From positions 607,729,501-607,793,500 of the forward strand of contig CM057456.1 in the NCBI GenBank assembly GCA_016271365.2: a stretch of DNA of 64,000 nucleotides, given 5' to 3'. Positions 37,408 to 48,214 of the stretch are shown in pieces. Below the pieces are notes generated by a model. The model made no database searches and was not told where the DNA came from. It saw nothing but the letters and a program-made list of their open reading frames with translations. Position 1 is the first letter of the stretch, and the number at the start of each line of letters is the position of its first letter. The DNA is from Neoceratodus forsteri (Eukaryota; Chordata; Ceratodontiformes; Ceratodontidae). The position numbers were made by a program, and so were the translations under genes.

Positions 37408-37433
37408 TGATTGATTGACTGATTGATTGAGTA
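37408..37433 (+). repeat. (TTGA)n tail of a LINE or SINE
   Basis: ATTGATTGATTGACTGATTG ends a stretch containing ATAAAATAAA. Such tetramer tails are common at the 3' ends of L2-like LINEs and of the SINEs they mobilise. The body of the element upstream is not recognisable. Confidence 0.5.
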
Positions 37434-38966
37434 GTGTGGCATTGTGAGCTCAGATCTGTTTTCAGGCAGTAGATTTGCACAAACTCTACCTGCATGAGCT
37501 GGGATATCCAGATTCCCCACCTTCACATAATGTAAGTGAAGGATTTGAATTTTGAAGTAGGTACACAAGCATGGGGTTGACCTGGTCATCTTGACTGGGC
37601 TTAAATTACATCTCAGAGGACATCTAATAACCTAATGGCCCCCTTTGAAATCATGAAATGAAAAACTTCAAGTTCAAGTTTATTGCAGGAAGAACTCCAC
37701 TGAGCACACTCATTTACAAGAAGTTCCTGATCAGACAACATAACACAAAAAAAAATACAACAAATAAAATTGGCATAACACAGTTCTTACTGTTGACAGG
37801 TAGGTAATATTGATACACGATACAATACAAGGTATGATTTTACATAGTACAGTAAGTTTGCATATATGAGAAAAATGATTTAGACAAAGAACAATACACG
37901 GTTTGGTTGATGTGCATGATACAATTGAAATAGAATAGGGGGACATAATTAAGACATTGATTAAAGGAGTACGGCTGTGCCTATACATGGAAGGACATGA
38001 TTGGAGCTAGAAGCCATGGAAGGGATGGAGGGAGGCAGGATGGGAGTATGGAAGGGTGGTTGGGAGAGTGCTATAGTTTTAGTAAAACTATAAAGGGGAA
38101 GTGCTAACCATTGTGGCATTGACAGGTTTCCTTAAGTGTTTTGCTGAACAGGGATTTAAAGATGTTCACAAAGACCAATTCAGTGAGCTTAAGTGTGGAT
38201 TATATTTTATTCCAAGTGGCTGGGATGACGTAACTGATTGCAGCTCTGCTGTGAAGCATGCACAATACGGGCACATCTAGTAAGATCAAGGAATTTTTCC
38301 ATAGGGAATAGCAACTGTGTGACCTGGTAAAGAGAGAAGTGATATACAGAGGTAATTTGTTCTACAGCATTTCTAGGGCCCAGGTACTAACATGGAGCAT
38401 CCTTCTTGTGGCAAGAGATGTCCATCCCACTTCCGAATATAGGGTACAATGGTAAGTGCTATAGGGTGCTTTAGTTATAAAATGTATGGCACGGTGGTAA
38501 AGGATATCCAGCTTATGTAGGTTGGATGCTCAACTGCTATTGTAAATAATGTCTGCATTGTTGATAAGTGGGATGAAGGTGGTTTGTATTAACCTTTTCC
38601 TAATACTTTCAGGGAATAGGGATTTATTCCTGTGGAAAAAAAAAACAATCTCACTTTTAGTTTTTTAATAAGGGATTTGATATGGTCAGCAAAAGATAGC
38701 TTGCTATCTAACCAAATCCCTAGGTATTTAAATTTTTCCACAAACTCAAGTGGCTCACCTAGTAGGGTAGTGATAGATTCCAGAGTGGCTTGCTTACATA
38801 AATAAGTTGCATGGTGAGGTGGGAGAAAGTACACTGCCTTGGTTTTCTTAACATTCAATAGTAACTTGGAACTTGGAAGATTGCACTGCAGCTAGTTGAA
38901 GTCTAATTGCAGCTCAATGCCCTCATCCATCAAAGATAGTTTTGATGTGTAATCTGTCAAAAAGTG

Positions 38967-40112
38967 TTATTTGGAATTATGGATATTGTTACCTAGCAAG
39001 TTGATATATATTGAGAACAATGGTCCTAAAATAGAGCCCTGAGGGAACCCTCTTGTGAGAGGTAAGGGAGGGGAAAGAAGCCCTTCAGGTTTGATCCTTT
39101 GTAGACCACCTGAAACATAACTGGAGAACCAGCTGACAGAACAGTTGTTTAAGCCATGTTCCTTAAGGTTATCTACCAGAAGGCTACGGTTGACCATGTC
39201 GAATGCCTTACTCAGGTCTAGGAAAACATTTCCTGTGGATTGTTTGGTATCTGAAACGGGGAACCAGTCATTGGTTACTTTGGCCAGTGCTGAGACTGTG
39301 CTATGGTTTTTCCTGAAGCCTGATTGTAATGGATTGAAGAGGTTGGAGTTTTCCAGATGTTCTTTTAACTGATTATTAACCAGTTTCTCTAGGAGCTTTG
39401 ACAGAACTAGAAGGATTGAAATAGATCTGTAGTTGTTCAGCTCGCATGGGTCATCAAATTTAAATAAAAGCAATATGAAGGCTGTTTTCCAACACATTGA
39501 TACCATTCCCACAGTGATCGATAGATTAAAAATATGCATTATTGGGGCGGTTAGGAGATGGTATCCTAATTTTAGGAATAAAGGATCAATTCCATCTGTG
39601 CCAGCACTCTTTTTTGTGTCTAGTTTTTTTAAGAGGTCCTCGTCTTGTTTAAATGAAACTGGGGAGAGACAGAATGAGTCCTGGATCCTTGGGTCCAAGG
39701 GAATATCCTTAGGTGTAGCACAACCAACAAGGCCGGCAGCTGGGGAAGAGTCAAAAGCTAGATCTGCGGTTGCGAAATGTGAATTTAGTTTTTTCAGGAT
39801 GGTGCCTTGACCAGAGACCATATTATCTTGAATTGTTATTTTAGTTGGGATTGAAGGGGGGATTCTATGACCTTCAACGGTTTTGATTGTCTGCCAAATT
39901 TTGGCCAAATTACCTTTGGTACCCTCTAGGGTCTCCACATAATAATTGGTTTTGGCTGCTCTGACAAGTCTTGTACAAGCATTTCTTGAGGTTCCGAATG
40001 CCATCCAGTCTGCAGGGGCTTTGGTCCATCTTGCTAGTGCCCAAAGTTTGTCCCGTTGAGCTAGGGCTGTTTTCAGCCCAGTGGTAAACCATGGGTAAGA
40101 GGTATTTCTCAC
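38967..40112 (-). pseudogene. L2/CR1-group reverse transcriptase, long open segment
   Basis: The 381-residue frame contains the pre-RT basic region (RNTSYPWFTTGLKTALAQRD), then KKSAGTDGIDPLFLKLG, YRSISILLVLSKLLEKLVN, SGFRKNHSTVSALAKVTNDW and NVFLDLSKAFDMVNR, then GFPQGSILGPLFSIYINLL. A break falls before the YADD motif. The next frame (38858-38589) starts downstream of YADD with KTKAVYF, then EKFKYLGIWLDSKLSF. The absence of YADD in the visible frames shows damage between 38858 and 38967. Confidence 0.88.
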
Positions 40113-40979
40113 TCTACATTTAACAAGGGGAGCATTGTTATTAGCTAGAGTAATAAGGTTTGAGTTAAGGATGTTGACAGCCTCATCAGCTGAAGTGGCT
40201 AAGTAAAAGCTTTGCCAGTTTATACGCCTGAGGTCTGCTAGATAATTTTCCAGACTGAATTTACGAAAGCTATCGCTTTGTGATAAATTTAGAGCAAGGG
40301 ATGCGTTTTTCCTGGATTTTTGTGCAGACTACTATACTGTGGTCACTAAGATCATTGTGGAAGATGTCTGTATGTGAAATTTTATGGGGTCGGTTTGTAA
40401 GGATCAAGTCCAGTATAATGTTTTTATCATTATTTTTTACATTGATTCTGGTAGGTTAGGTGACAAGCTGCGAGATGCGAAGCTTATCACACAGGTCTCT
40501 TAGGATATTTGCTCTGGGTGTAAGCCAATCTAAATTCAAGTCACCAAGGATGATAGTTTCATTAGAGTTGGTTTCAACAATATTTCTAAAGGTTGTAAGG
40601 AGTTCTACACCTGCTGCTGGTGGTCTGTAGCAGCCAATTATATTGAATGCTTCAGACGAGGGCAATAAAACTCTTAGGGCTAAATATTCAAATTCCCTAG
40701 GTTTGGACAGTGAGAGAATTTCAGTAGTGGAATATTTAGAGTTAACATAGATGAGTACCCCCCTCTCCTGGTTGGTCTATCCAGTCTGAAGGAGCATTAT
40801 CTGTTGGTCTGTGGCGGTTCCCTTTAACCATGTTTCAGTGACAACTAATATATCAGGGTTTGTTAGTGCTACCCAAGTTTGTATGAAATCAAGTTTTTTC
40901 ATACGGCTACAAACATTGATTAGCAACATTTTCAGGCCTGGAGCTGACGCAAATTCTGTTGGAGAAGTAAGGGGGTGGG

Positions 40980-41006
40980 AGGGCCTGGGTTTACTTCTAT
41001 ATTACC
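40980..41006 (-). other. 2A-like motif GNIEVNPGP at the N-terminus of the LINE ORF2
   Basis: The frame contains LLLLCSGNIEVNPGPPTP, with the core NPGP intact. 2A-like motifs with DxExNPGP or close variants are known near the N-terminus of ORF2 in some non-LTR retrotransposons, where they can cause ribosome skipping or influence targeting. The canonical D is replaced by N here, so activity is uncertain. Confidence 0.65.
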
Positions 41007-41624
41007 GGAACATAACAATAAAAGCATAATACGTTTTTTTAAGATGAACCTCTGAAATATAAGCTCTTTTTTATTGGTAGTAGCATTATACAAGGCTTGT
41101 GGGGTGTGGTGGTTAGATATGAGGTATAAGCAGGATGGAGAGGATGCATGGGCGAGTAAAGCAGCACAGATGGCCACTTTTTGTGGTAAGATAAGGATAT
41201 GCACAAGGTTGGTGGTTGACGTATCCCAAAGGACATTTGTGTTAGGAGTAAAATATTGGAGTTGGAAGTGTCCTGGGGAGGGGAAACAATGGGGGCAATA
41301 GGGGCTCTTTATGCTGCAGCAAGCAGGGGTAAGATGTCAGCATGAGGAACAGAAGGGCTAGCATGGTGCGTAGAGGGAGTGGGAAGTCGGCATAGGGTGA
41401 AGGAATAAGCCGTATTTAGTTGGTTGATAATAAATTGCCAGCCGATTGTTTCTGCCACTTGCAGGTAAGGATGAGAAGCTTCCTTCTTATTAACTGAAGG
41501 GCAAAGACCTTAATATGGGTGCATCTAGGACCCAGGTGAAAGAGAGAGAATGGGACAGATGGAATGTACCAGGTGTATGTATGGGTGGGAGCTATGGTAC
41601 TAAAGGAGAGGAACAGGTGAAAAG

Positions 41625-41790
41625 ATTAGCAGGCTGAATGGCCTAATGGGGTAGGGCCCCTGACTTCCAACTGTGCAGGATATCACAGGCCTGGGTTTGA
41701 GACCCACATGAAAAACATAGTCAAGAGACAAGGTGGAAATGAATTTCCTGGAAGGGCAGATTATACGGGTGAAAAAAAGGAGGAGATGGC
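41625..41790 (+). mobile_element. tRNA-derived SINE-like fragment
   Basis: A box-A-like stretch TGGCCTAATGGGGTAGGGC starts near 41638, and a box-B-like GGTTTGAGACC lies near 41694-41704, with spacing typical of a tRNA promoter. The body after box B is unassigned. There is no acceptor-stem pairing, so it is not a functional tRNA. Confidence 0.5.
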
Positions 41791-43374
41791 TGGCCTGCCC
41801 GCAGAGTGGCAGGGTGTCTGCTCGAGAGGCTGATGACCCAGGTTAGGGAATGGGCCGGGCGGAGCAGGATTAAGTGCTGCCTGGCAACTCTTCTTCTCCG
41901 GCGGGGGAGAGGTGACCCTTCCAATCTATATCAGAAATGCTTGCTGTGGGTGGGGCAGCCACTGCATAAGCAGTGGTGGGTTCAACCCTGCAGCACACAC
42001 ACAATAACTGTTGGGGTTGAATGGCAGGCTGCTCTGTTTCAGGAGGGAGAAGGATGAGCTCTCCACGGCCTCTGGGCAACACACAAAACAAAGTGAGTCA
42101 GAAAATATATTTGAAAGGATTGCTATCTGGGGGGGTGCATTTGATTTTACCTGATTGCACGTGATGCCTGCAGCCTGCATCATGGCTACACCTGATGCCG
42201 TGGATGCTCCCAGTGAGTATCCCTCCTCCAGTGGGGGCCCTGTAGTAGTCAGCAAAGTTACATATTCATTTATCAGATCACGCGTCACCCCTAGCTCTCT
42301 CACTCTCTCACTGGTTACTCCACCACCCCATTCCCCTGTTTTCCAAGGTGCAATTCCTACCTAGCCCAATGTGCCTAATTATTTGAAATTGTATTGATCT
42401 CCCAGATTAAGCTCTTTAAATGCAGCAATGCAATGAAAAATGTTGTTAAAAACAGCTAGTTTCAGATACAGTTAACAAAAATATTAGTATACCGGTCAAA
42501 TATACTTTTCTAGGCACCTCCTATGCTGTGCACCATGAGTGTTTTGTATTTTCTTGATCCTAACCCTTGCCAGCGCTATAATGTTACTTCTAAGCTAAAT
42601 GTGATGGCAATCTTTTTTTTTCTTGAGAAAAATCTGAATGGAAAGATTTATAACATACTCAAATTTTGGTGTAACTAGAACATTTTACCACCACATAAAA
42701 TTGGAATATTTCATCTTTTTAAATTGCATTCAGTAAGTGGTAATTGATTTTTACTTTAAAAAAAAATAAAATAATAAAGTAAGTGTTAATTGTCTTTAAA
42801 AATGAAGAATTAGAACAGGCATTATTATGGTTGTAATTATTTAACATGAAATGACCACCTACTTCTAAAAGTTTCAAATCTGCCTGCTCAAAGTACATGT
42901 TTGAAATAACTAATGTTACAGCCAGACCAGATTATGGTGCTATAGTTGATTTTGGTAACTAGTGTGTATGCAGTAAAACAGTGTGTATGTCCCGTTGTTG
43001 TACCTGCCTGATTACTATTGACCTGGGACTCCACCCTCCCCCCAACAAATGAGATGCTCCACTCAAAGGCGCTATTTTGGTAGAAGAAATTTGAATAAAA
43101 AATAAGCTCCAAATGCACGTCAACATAGTCTGTATAGCGAGATGTGTCCTTTCTTTTAGCACACTAACCCATCACAAACTGTACTGGCTAAGTTACCCAC
43201 GTGCAGGACGTACAACTGCTGCCTAAAATCCACAGATGGGCACACAAGGATATACTAGATTATCTTCTCTGCCTTCCAACACCAACAGAGGAAAACTACT
43301 TACAGTGCAGTAGGTAGGCACACGTTTCCCTGTACAGCACCATTAAATAGCTGAGCTTATTTGGACATCTTGCC
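41791..43374. other. no recognised feature
   Basis: GC-richer to about 42300, then AT-rich. Open frames on both strands lack domains. No clear repeat is visible by eye. Confidence 0.4.
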
Positions 43375-43430
43375 CTGAATTACTTCTTCTTTGCTGCTGA
43401 TAAACATAATGAAAAGGACTGGACCCAGGA
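43375..43430 (-). pseudogene. short CR1 RT scrap
   Basis: The minus strand shows a PVLFIMFIS-like block equivalent to the CR1 segment [10 protein letters not shown]. The plus-strand string AAAAGGACTGGACCCAG matches the intact CR1 at 63390-63420. It is probably from the same CR1 copy as 44170-44410, separated by an insertion. Confidence 0.5.
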
Positions 43431-43639
43431 ATAAAGGCTTTAAGTTACAATGCCATGTCCTACAACAGCGTGGTCAAGAACCGTACAGTAAAAATAGCGC
43501 CGTCAAAAACAGTGCCAAGGAAAAATGCAGCATGAAACAAGAGCACCAATAGTAGCAGTCAAAAAACACATGGACGACCGCTACCATGGCACAAAAACAA
43601 TACCACAACTTATGTGTTTGCGGAGGGGCTCGACCCACT

Positions 43640-43860
43640 GCACCCCCCTTCACATCCACCAATATTTTTATAATAAACTCCACGGGGGCTCAGGGATGGG
43701 GAGAAAACTGGGTGGGGGGACCACAGTAAGGCATTAAAAAAAGGAAACACTTGAGGCAGGGGGGAACTCAAACCACAAGTTTTGAGAGACCAGGAACAGA
43801 ACCCAGGTCTTTCAAGTTGCATTACACAAGCTGCTTCTGTATTTTTCCTCTCCACTACAG
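43640..43860 (-). mobile_element. tRNA-derived SINE-like fragment
   Basis: On the minus strand, a box-A-like TAGTGGAGAGG (43858-43848) and a box-B-like GGTTCTGTTCC (43803-43793) are spaced as in a tRNA promoter. It lies within the DNA that separates two CR1 RT scraps, which suggests insertion into CR1. Confidence 0.45.
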
Positions 43861-44169
43861 GAGTGGCTCAGACAGCTTCTTCACTTTCTCCCTACTTCTC
43901 CACTTCCTCCCGTATTCCTCCCTTGCCTTGACAGCGACAGGCGTAGCAATAATTACATGCACTATCCTACACCTGTTGCTGGCAAGGCATACGCTGTTTT
44001 GGAAGGGCTGTTTTGACAGCGCTGTTCTGGAAACTCTATTCTGACCAGTTACCAGACTGAACCCTATAGCACCCCACTTGTGACCTCTCTCTCCCCCCAG
44101 ATTTATCTCAGTTTCCAATACCCTCTGCTGTCTCCCCCTAAATAACTACCCACCCACCCATCTAACAAT

Positions 44170-44410
44170 GCCCTTCACTACACTTAGGCCTTCGAGCTTC
44201 TTTAGCAACCTTCTGTGTTGCACTGAGTCAAATGGCTTGCTGAAATCGAAGTAGAGTTAATCTATTGCTTATCCATTACCTACTGTCCAAGTTAACCAGT
44301 CAAAGAAAACTATCAGGTTGATCTGACAAGATCTCCCTGTCATAAACCAATGCCTTTTACTATCCTGGAGTCCATTACTCTCCAGGTAGTACACTAGGTC
44401 CTCTTTGTTG
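44170..44410 (-). pseudogene. CR1 RT palm fragment
   Basis: The minus strand encodes GRSCQINL, then a DWLTW-like segment, then FDFSKPFDSVQHRRLLKKLE (near 44265-44190), the first catalytic block of CR1 RT. One stop lies in the middle. The surrounding CR1 sequence is missing. Confidence 0.7.
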
Positions 44411-44599
44411 GTACCGGGTCAATATGGTGCGGCAAGAATAGCGAAGCAATAACCGCGCTGTAAATGTAGTGTGTTTAAAGACAGCTACTGTAGTGCAGAT
44501 ACGGTTTAGCGCTATCCCTGTAGCTATAACTGTGCCGGAAAAATACTGCAGGGAAGCAGGGGATGCAGGGGAGTAGGGGATAAAGCCTTTGCTGGGGGG

Positions 44600-44900
44600 T
44601 AATCTGCTAGGTGGTTACCATGGCTCAGTGGGTAGAGCCACAGGCAGTAAAATGTGGCTAAACATCAGCAGACTTTGGTTTGATTCCCACTCCTGGAACA
44701 CTTCTTGTATTTATTTTTTTACTGTTTGTGTTAAGCTCTGTTTCCCCATCCCTTCCCTGAGTAGTCCCCCCCCCCCATGAGTCCACGAGGTTTCTCCCAA
44801 TCCCAGAGTTGCCTCCTCCCCGGAGGTTATTTTAAGTTGAGGGGGTTCGGGGGAGCAGCCCCCCAAAACGGTGGGTGCATGGGGCGTAACCCGCCACAAA
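44600..44900 (+). mobile_element. tRNA-derived SINE
   Basis: Box A TGGCTCAGTGG at 44621-44631 and box B GGTTTGATTCC at 44677-44687 are both close to the tRNA consensus. A T-rich stretch and a GC-rich body follow. The tRNA-like part is about 75 bp. The sequence between the boxes does not fold as a cloverleaf, so it is a SINE head, not a tRNA gene. Confidence 0.6.
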
Positions 44901-44921
44901 AAGTCAGTTTATATTTTTTTA

Positions 44922-45747
44922 TAGAAACATAGAAGATGATGACAGAAGGGGACCTGTGGTCCATCGAGTCTGCCCAAGCAAGGTATCCCAGAACCTATTG
45001 TGCACCGAACCGCTGTTCTGTCCTTCTAGACACTCAGCCTAGCCCTTACCAGTGCCATGTGTTTATTCCCAAACCTTGACCCACCCATGCTTAAAGCTTG
45101 ATACTGACTTTGCAGCCACCACCTTGGGAGGTAATCTTTTTTCAAGGTTCCACCACCCTCTCTGAGAAGTAATACTTTCTGAGGTTCCTCTTGAACACTC
45201 CACCCTTCAATTTCCACTTGTGCCCTCTTGTAATAGAATTGACATTCCTGGTAAAAAGCAGAGCTTCTGGCACATTGTTGATGCCTTTATGGACCTTGTC
45301 GGTCTCAATCATATCACCCCTCTCCCTCCTAGTCTCTAGCGAGTACAATTTCAGAGCCCCAAGCCTCTCTTCATAGGTGATTTCCTGAAGGCCATGTATC
45401 ATTTTTGTTGCCTTTCTCTGGACCACTTAAAATCTATCAGTGTCCTTTCTTAGGTGAGGCCTTCAGAGTTGTACATAGTACTCCAGATGAGGCCTCACTA
45501 ATGACCGGTAAAGTGGTAGTGTCAACTCCCTGTCCCTGCTGTCTATCCCCCTGCCAATGCATCCTAACACCCTGCTAGCCCTGTTGTAAGCCTTATTGCA
45601 CTGACTTTGCTGCTTGAGGTCATCCCTAATAATGACTCCCAGATCACGTTTCTCAGCAGAGGATCTCAGCTGGACTCTGTTTAGCCAGTATTCATCCTTG
45701 GGGTTGGCCCTACCCAGGTGCATCACCTTACACTTCTTAGCATGGAG
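44922..45747 (-). mobile_element. CR1 LINE, 5'-truncated
   Basis: The minus-strand 3' end lies at 44922-45000, with a TTCTATGTTTCTAT tail and a GCAGACTCGATGGACC-type UTR. The ORF2 C-terminus follows: RGHKWKLKGGVFKRNLRKYY, SERVVEP, MVQRKATKMIHGLQE (to 45426) and LVRPHLEYYVQL, GCIGRGIDSRDRELTLPLYR, CKVMHLGRANP (to ~45747). There it stops abruptly against the 5' end of the plus-strand CR1. The two copies therefore stand head to head. Confidence 0.88.
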
Positions 45748-46090
45748 ACCAGGGAGCAAGGGGACCAGGCGGCCATAGCCGCAGGAGGAAGCCACGAGGG
45801 GAGAGGGTTTTCCTTTTCTTTTGTTCAGGGGCTGACTACCCCACCACACTAGGCGGAAACCTTCTAGCTCCAGGAGGGAGCCAATCAAGCTGCATGGAGG
45901 ACAGCCTATCCTGTGGTCGAGATAGGAAAACATAGGCTCCCAGAGGAGCCAATCAACAGGAGAGGAGCTTATTTTAAGCTGAGAGGACAGCTTTAAAAAG
46001 CTCGCTAGGTGCTCACTTGCTCCACAACCAGGGAGCAAGGGGACCAGGCAGCCATTGCCGAGGAGGGAAGCCACGAGGGTAGATAGGTTG
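45748..46090 (+). promoter_or_regulatory. CR1 5' leader with a ~62-bp direct repeat
   Basis: ACCAGGGAGCAAGGGGACCA and the following ~40 bp occur at 45752 and again at 46028, 280 bp apart. Between them are two GAGCCAATCAA strings (CCAAT-box-like) and a TTTAAAAAGC stretch. LINE promoters often carry duplicated monomers in the 5' UTR. The regulatory role is inference. Confidence 0.45.
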
Positions 46091-47429
46091 CCCACCCGCC
46101 AGTTTCATCCCACCCACCCTGCCCAAGCCCGACTTAGTCAAATACCCAAGGGAGGAGGAGAAGCCAAATCCAGGGTGAATCAACAGACCAAGGAGGGCTC
46201 AATACCCTCTAGTGGGAAGAAGTTGAGAAGACAAACAATTACCTCAGAAAAGGGCTGATCACTACCCGAGGGGACGGGTCATTGGTGGAGGGCAAGAGGA
46301 GAAGGAGCTAGCAGGTAAAGACAGCTGGTGGAGCTTGACAGTGAAGGGCAAGCTGTGAAGTAGGAACTCAGCAGACTGGAAGGACCCAGTTTTGAGCAAT
46401 AAGGTATTGTGACTTTCATTTATTAAGTTTTAGCTACACTAAGAGCAAAGGTACTGTGACTGGTCCAGGTCATGTCTTGCTGCCTAGCCAGGGACACTGC
46501 GATTGTTCTGGGGCACTTGGGTCATGGAGGTGAATTAAGTTGGGAAGAGATCTGTTTTTCTAGGAGGGGTGTCTGATCATGACAGCAGCTGAGAGGGGGA
46601 TGGTTTGTGGGCAGCAAGGGGCAAGTAGGTGAGGGAGTCTTAACAGAAATGAACCTATTAATCAGAAGTAGGTACACTATGGGGGGGGCTTACTTGAACA
46701 TCTAGGAAATCAGAAGGCAGGTAATGGGCTATGACTAACCATTGTGGGTATCTTGGGGAATAAAACATAGTTGGAGAAGACAAATGGAGTGGATTAGGGA
46801 GGGATACACCAGAGGGTGGGGGGGGCCCTAGTGGGGACAGCACGGGGGGTTCAGGGGGAAGCAGGATGCTAGGGGGGCCAACATGGGTAGAATCATGAGA
46901 TGCAATGGATGTGGGGTGGCAGTTTGGATGAACATATTGTGGAGGTTAGGAGGGTGTCCAATCTGTAACAGGTTGAGGAGTCTGGAGGAGGAAGTGCTGT
47001 GGCTTGGTAGGGAATTGGAAAGGATGAGGGGAGGAGGAGCATGAGGCAGGGAGGTCTCACCTAGGAATAACATGAGGACACCACATGGGAGGTACAGAGG
47101 CTCAAGGGAGGGGTGGGGGAGGGAGTGCAAAAACAGAAAAAACAGGGGTTTAACAGTAGTGAGAGGGCTGGAGTCGGGGAGGGCCAAAGCACAGCCAGAC
47201 AGGAATGGCAGGAAATAGGTTTGCTGTGTTGACAACACTGGGGAGGAGGAGGGGTGCGTGATCTCCAAGAAGGGAAAGGAGGGGTAGGAGGGAATCCTCA
47301 AGGGACAGGAATCAGTAAGGGGAAGGGGCAGGGGTATGGGGGAGAGAAGCACTGCTGGTGGGAAGGACGGCAGGGGAAGGGAAGAGAGGTGGAGCCCAGG
47401 GAGGAGGGGAGGGACGTGGAGGATAGGGA

Positions 47430-48016
47430 GGGAATAGTGAAGGGGGAGGGACAGGACAGAGGAGGCCAAAGCGGGGAAGGGACAAATTAGTGATGGGGCA
47501 AGCTCTAGTAATGGGTACCTTGGGAAAAGGGAAGGGGATAGGGATCGAGGAAGGGGGGTGCTACTGCTGGGTGATTTCATACTAAAAGGGATTAGATGGG
47601 GCAGCAAGGGGGGAAGGCATAGCTTCAAATGGGTGGAGGCCATATCAGGGCTAACAGCAGACAGGGTGGGGCAGGTGGTTCTTAAGTGCGCAAAGAGGGA
47701 CAGGAAGAAATTGCATGTAGTGGTGCATGTGGGCACTAATGACCTGGCAGGGGAGATTGTGGAGGTAGTAAGGAGGAGGTTTGAGGAACTAGGAGGGCTT
47801 TTTGAGGAAGTGGGTGAATCAGTGGCCTTCTCAGAGGTGCTCCCAGTACCCTGTGTGAGTACAGGAAGGAAAGGGAGAATTGGGGAGTTCAACACTTGGT
47901 TGAGGGAGTGGTGTCAGTCCAAGGGGTATGGGATAGTGGGTGGTGGAACCTGGGACAATAAAGATCTATCAGCAGGGGATGGTCTGCACTTGAGCGGGGA
48001 AGGGAAGGGGTATTAA
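47430..48016 (+). pseudogene. CR1 ORF1 with SGNH-esterase-like domain
   Basis: The frame from 47558 reads MLLLGDFILKG, where the family normally has GDS with the catalytic serine. It continues with VVVHVGTNDLAGE (the GxND block) and SAGDGLHLSGEG (the DxxH block) near the end. CR1 ORF1 proteins bind RNA and carry this lipolytic-enzyme-like domain. Here the serine is replaced by phenylalanine, so the esterase would be inactive. The upstream part (about 46640-47550) is extremely purine-rich and has no clear domain. Confidence 0.82.
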
Positions 48017-48214
48017 AGCAAAGGTTTGAGGGGTACATAACATCAAGGGTAGATTTAAACTAGGTGGGGGGGTGGCATGAGGACAGCTGGTAGATGGGGA
48101 TCCCAGAAAGGGGAGCCGAGCGTGCTTACCCCCAAGCTATTGGCAAGGAACCTGGGGTAGGGCAGAAAGAAGGGGTTAGGAGAGGGGAAAACCAGGAAGG
48201 GGGAAGGCACAGGT

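Larger units (their letters stand above)
37660..41240 (-). mobile_element. L2/CR1-group LINE, nearly complete but decayed
   Basis: The minus strand runs from an N-terminal segment with a 2A-like motif (41204-40932), through an EN fragment (40665-40456, with IIGCYRPPAAGVE and ILGDLNLDWL) and a long RT frame, to a C-terminal part (38858-38589). The 3' UTR reaches about 37660, with CTTGAACTTGAAG near the end. The order and the ~3.6-kb size match the L2-like element at 30-33 kb, but the sequences are different subfamilies. Stops and frameshifts separate the domains. Confidence 0.87.

Noticed and set aside
44621..44700. tRNA gene
   Set aside because: Box A and box B are good, but there is no cloverleaf pairing; it fits a tRNA-derived SINE better.
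45463..46095. 210-residue minus-strand frame as one CR1 protein
   Set aside because: Only the C-terminal half is CR1; the N-terminal half is the antisense of the plus-strand CR1 leader, so the frame is a chance fusion across the junction.
46828..47895. 355-residue minus-strand open frame
   Set aside because: It is the complement of the purine-rich CR1 ORF1 region. The translation is low-complexity (P, L, S) with no domain, and the plus strand has esterase-like motifs.
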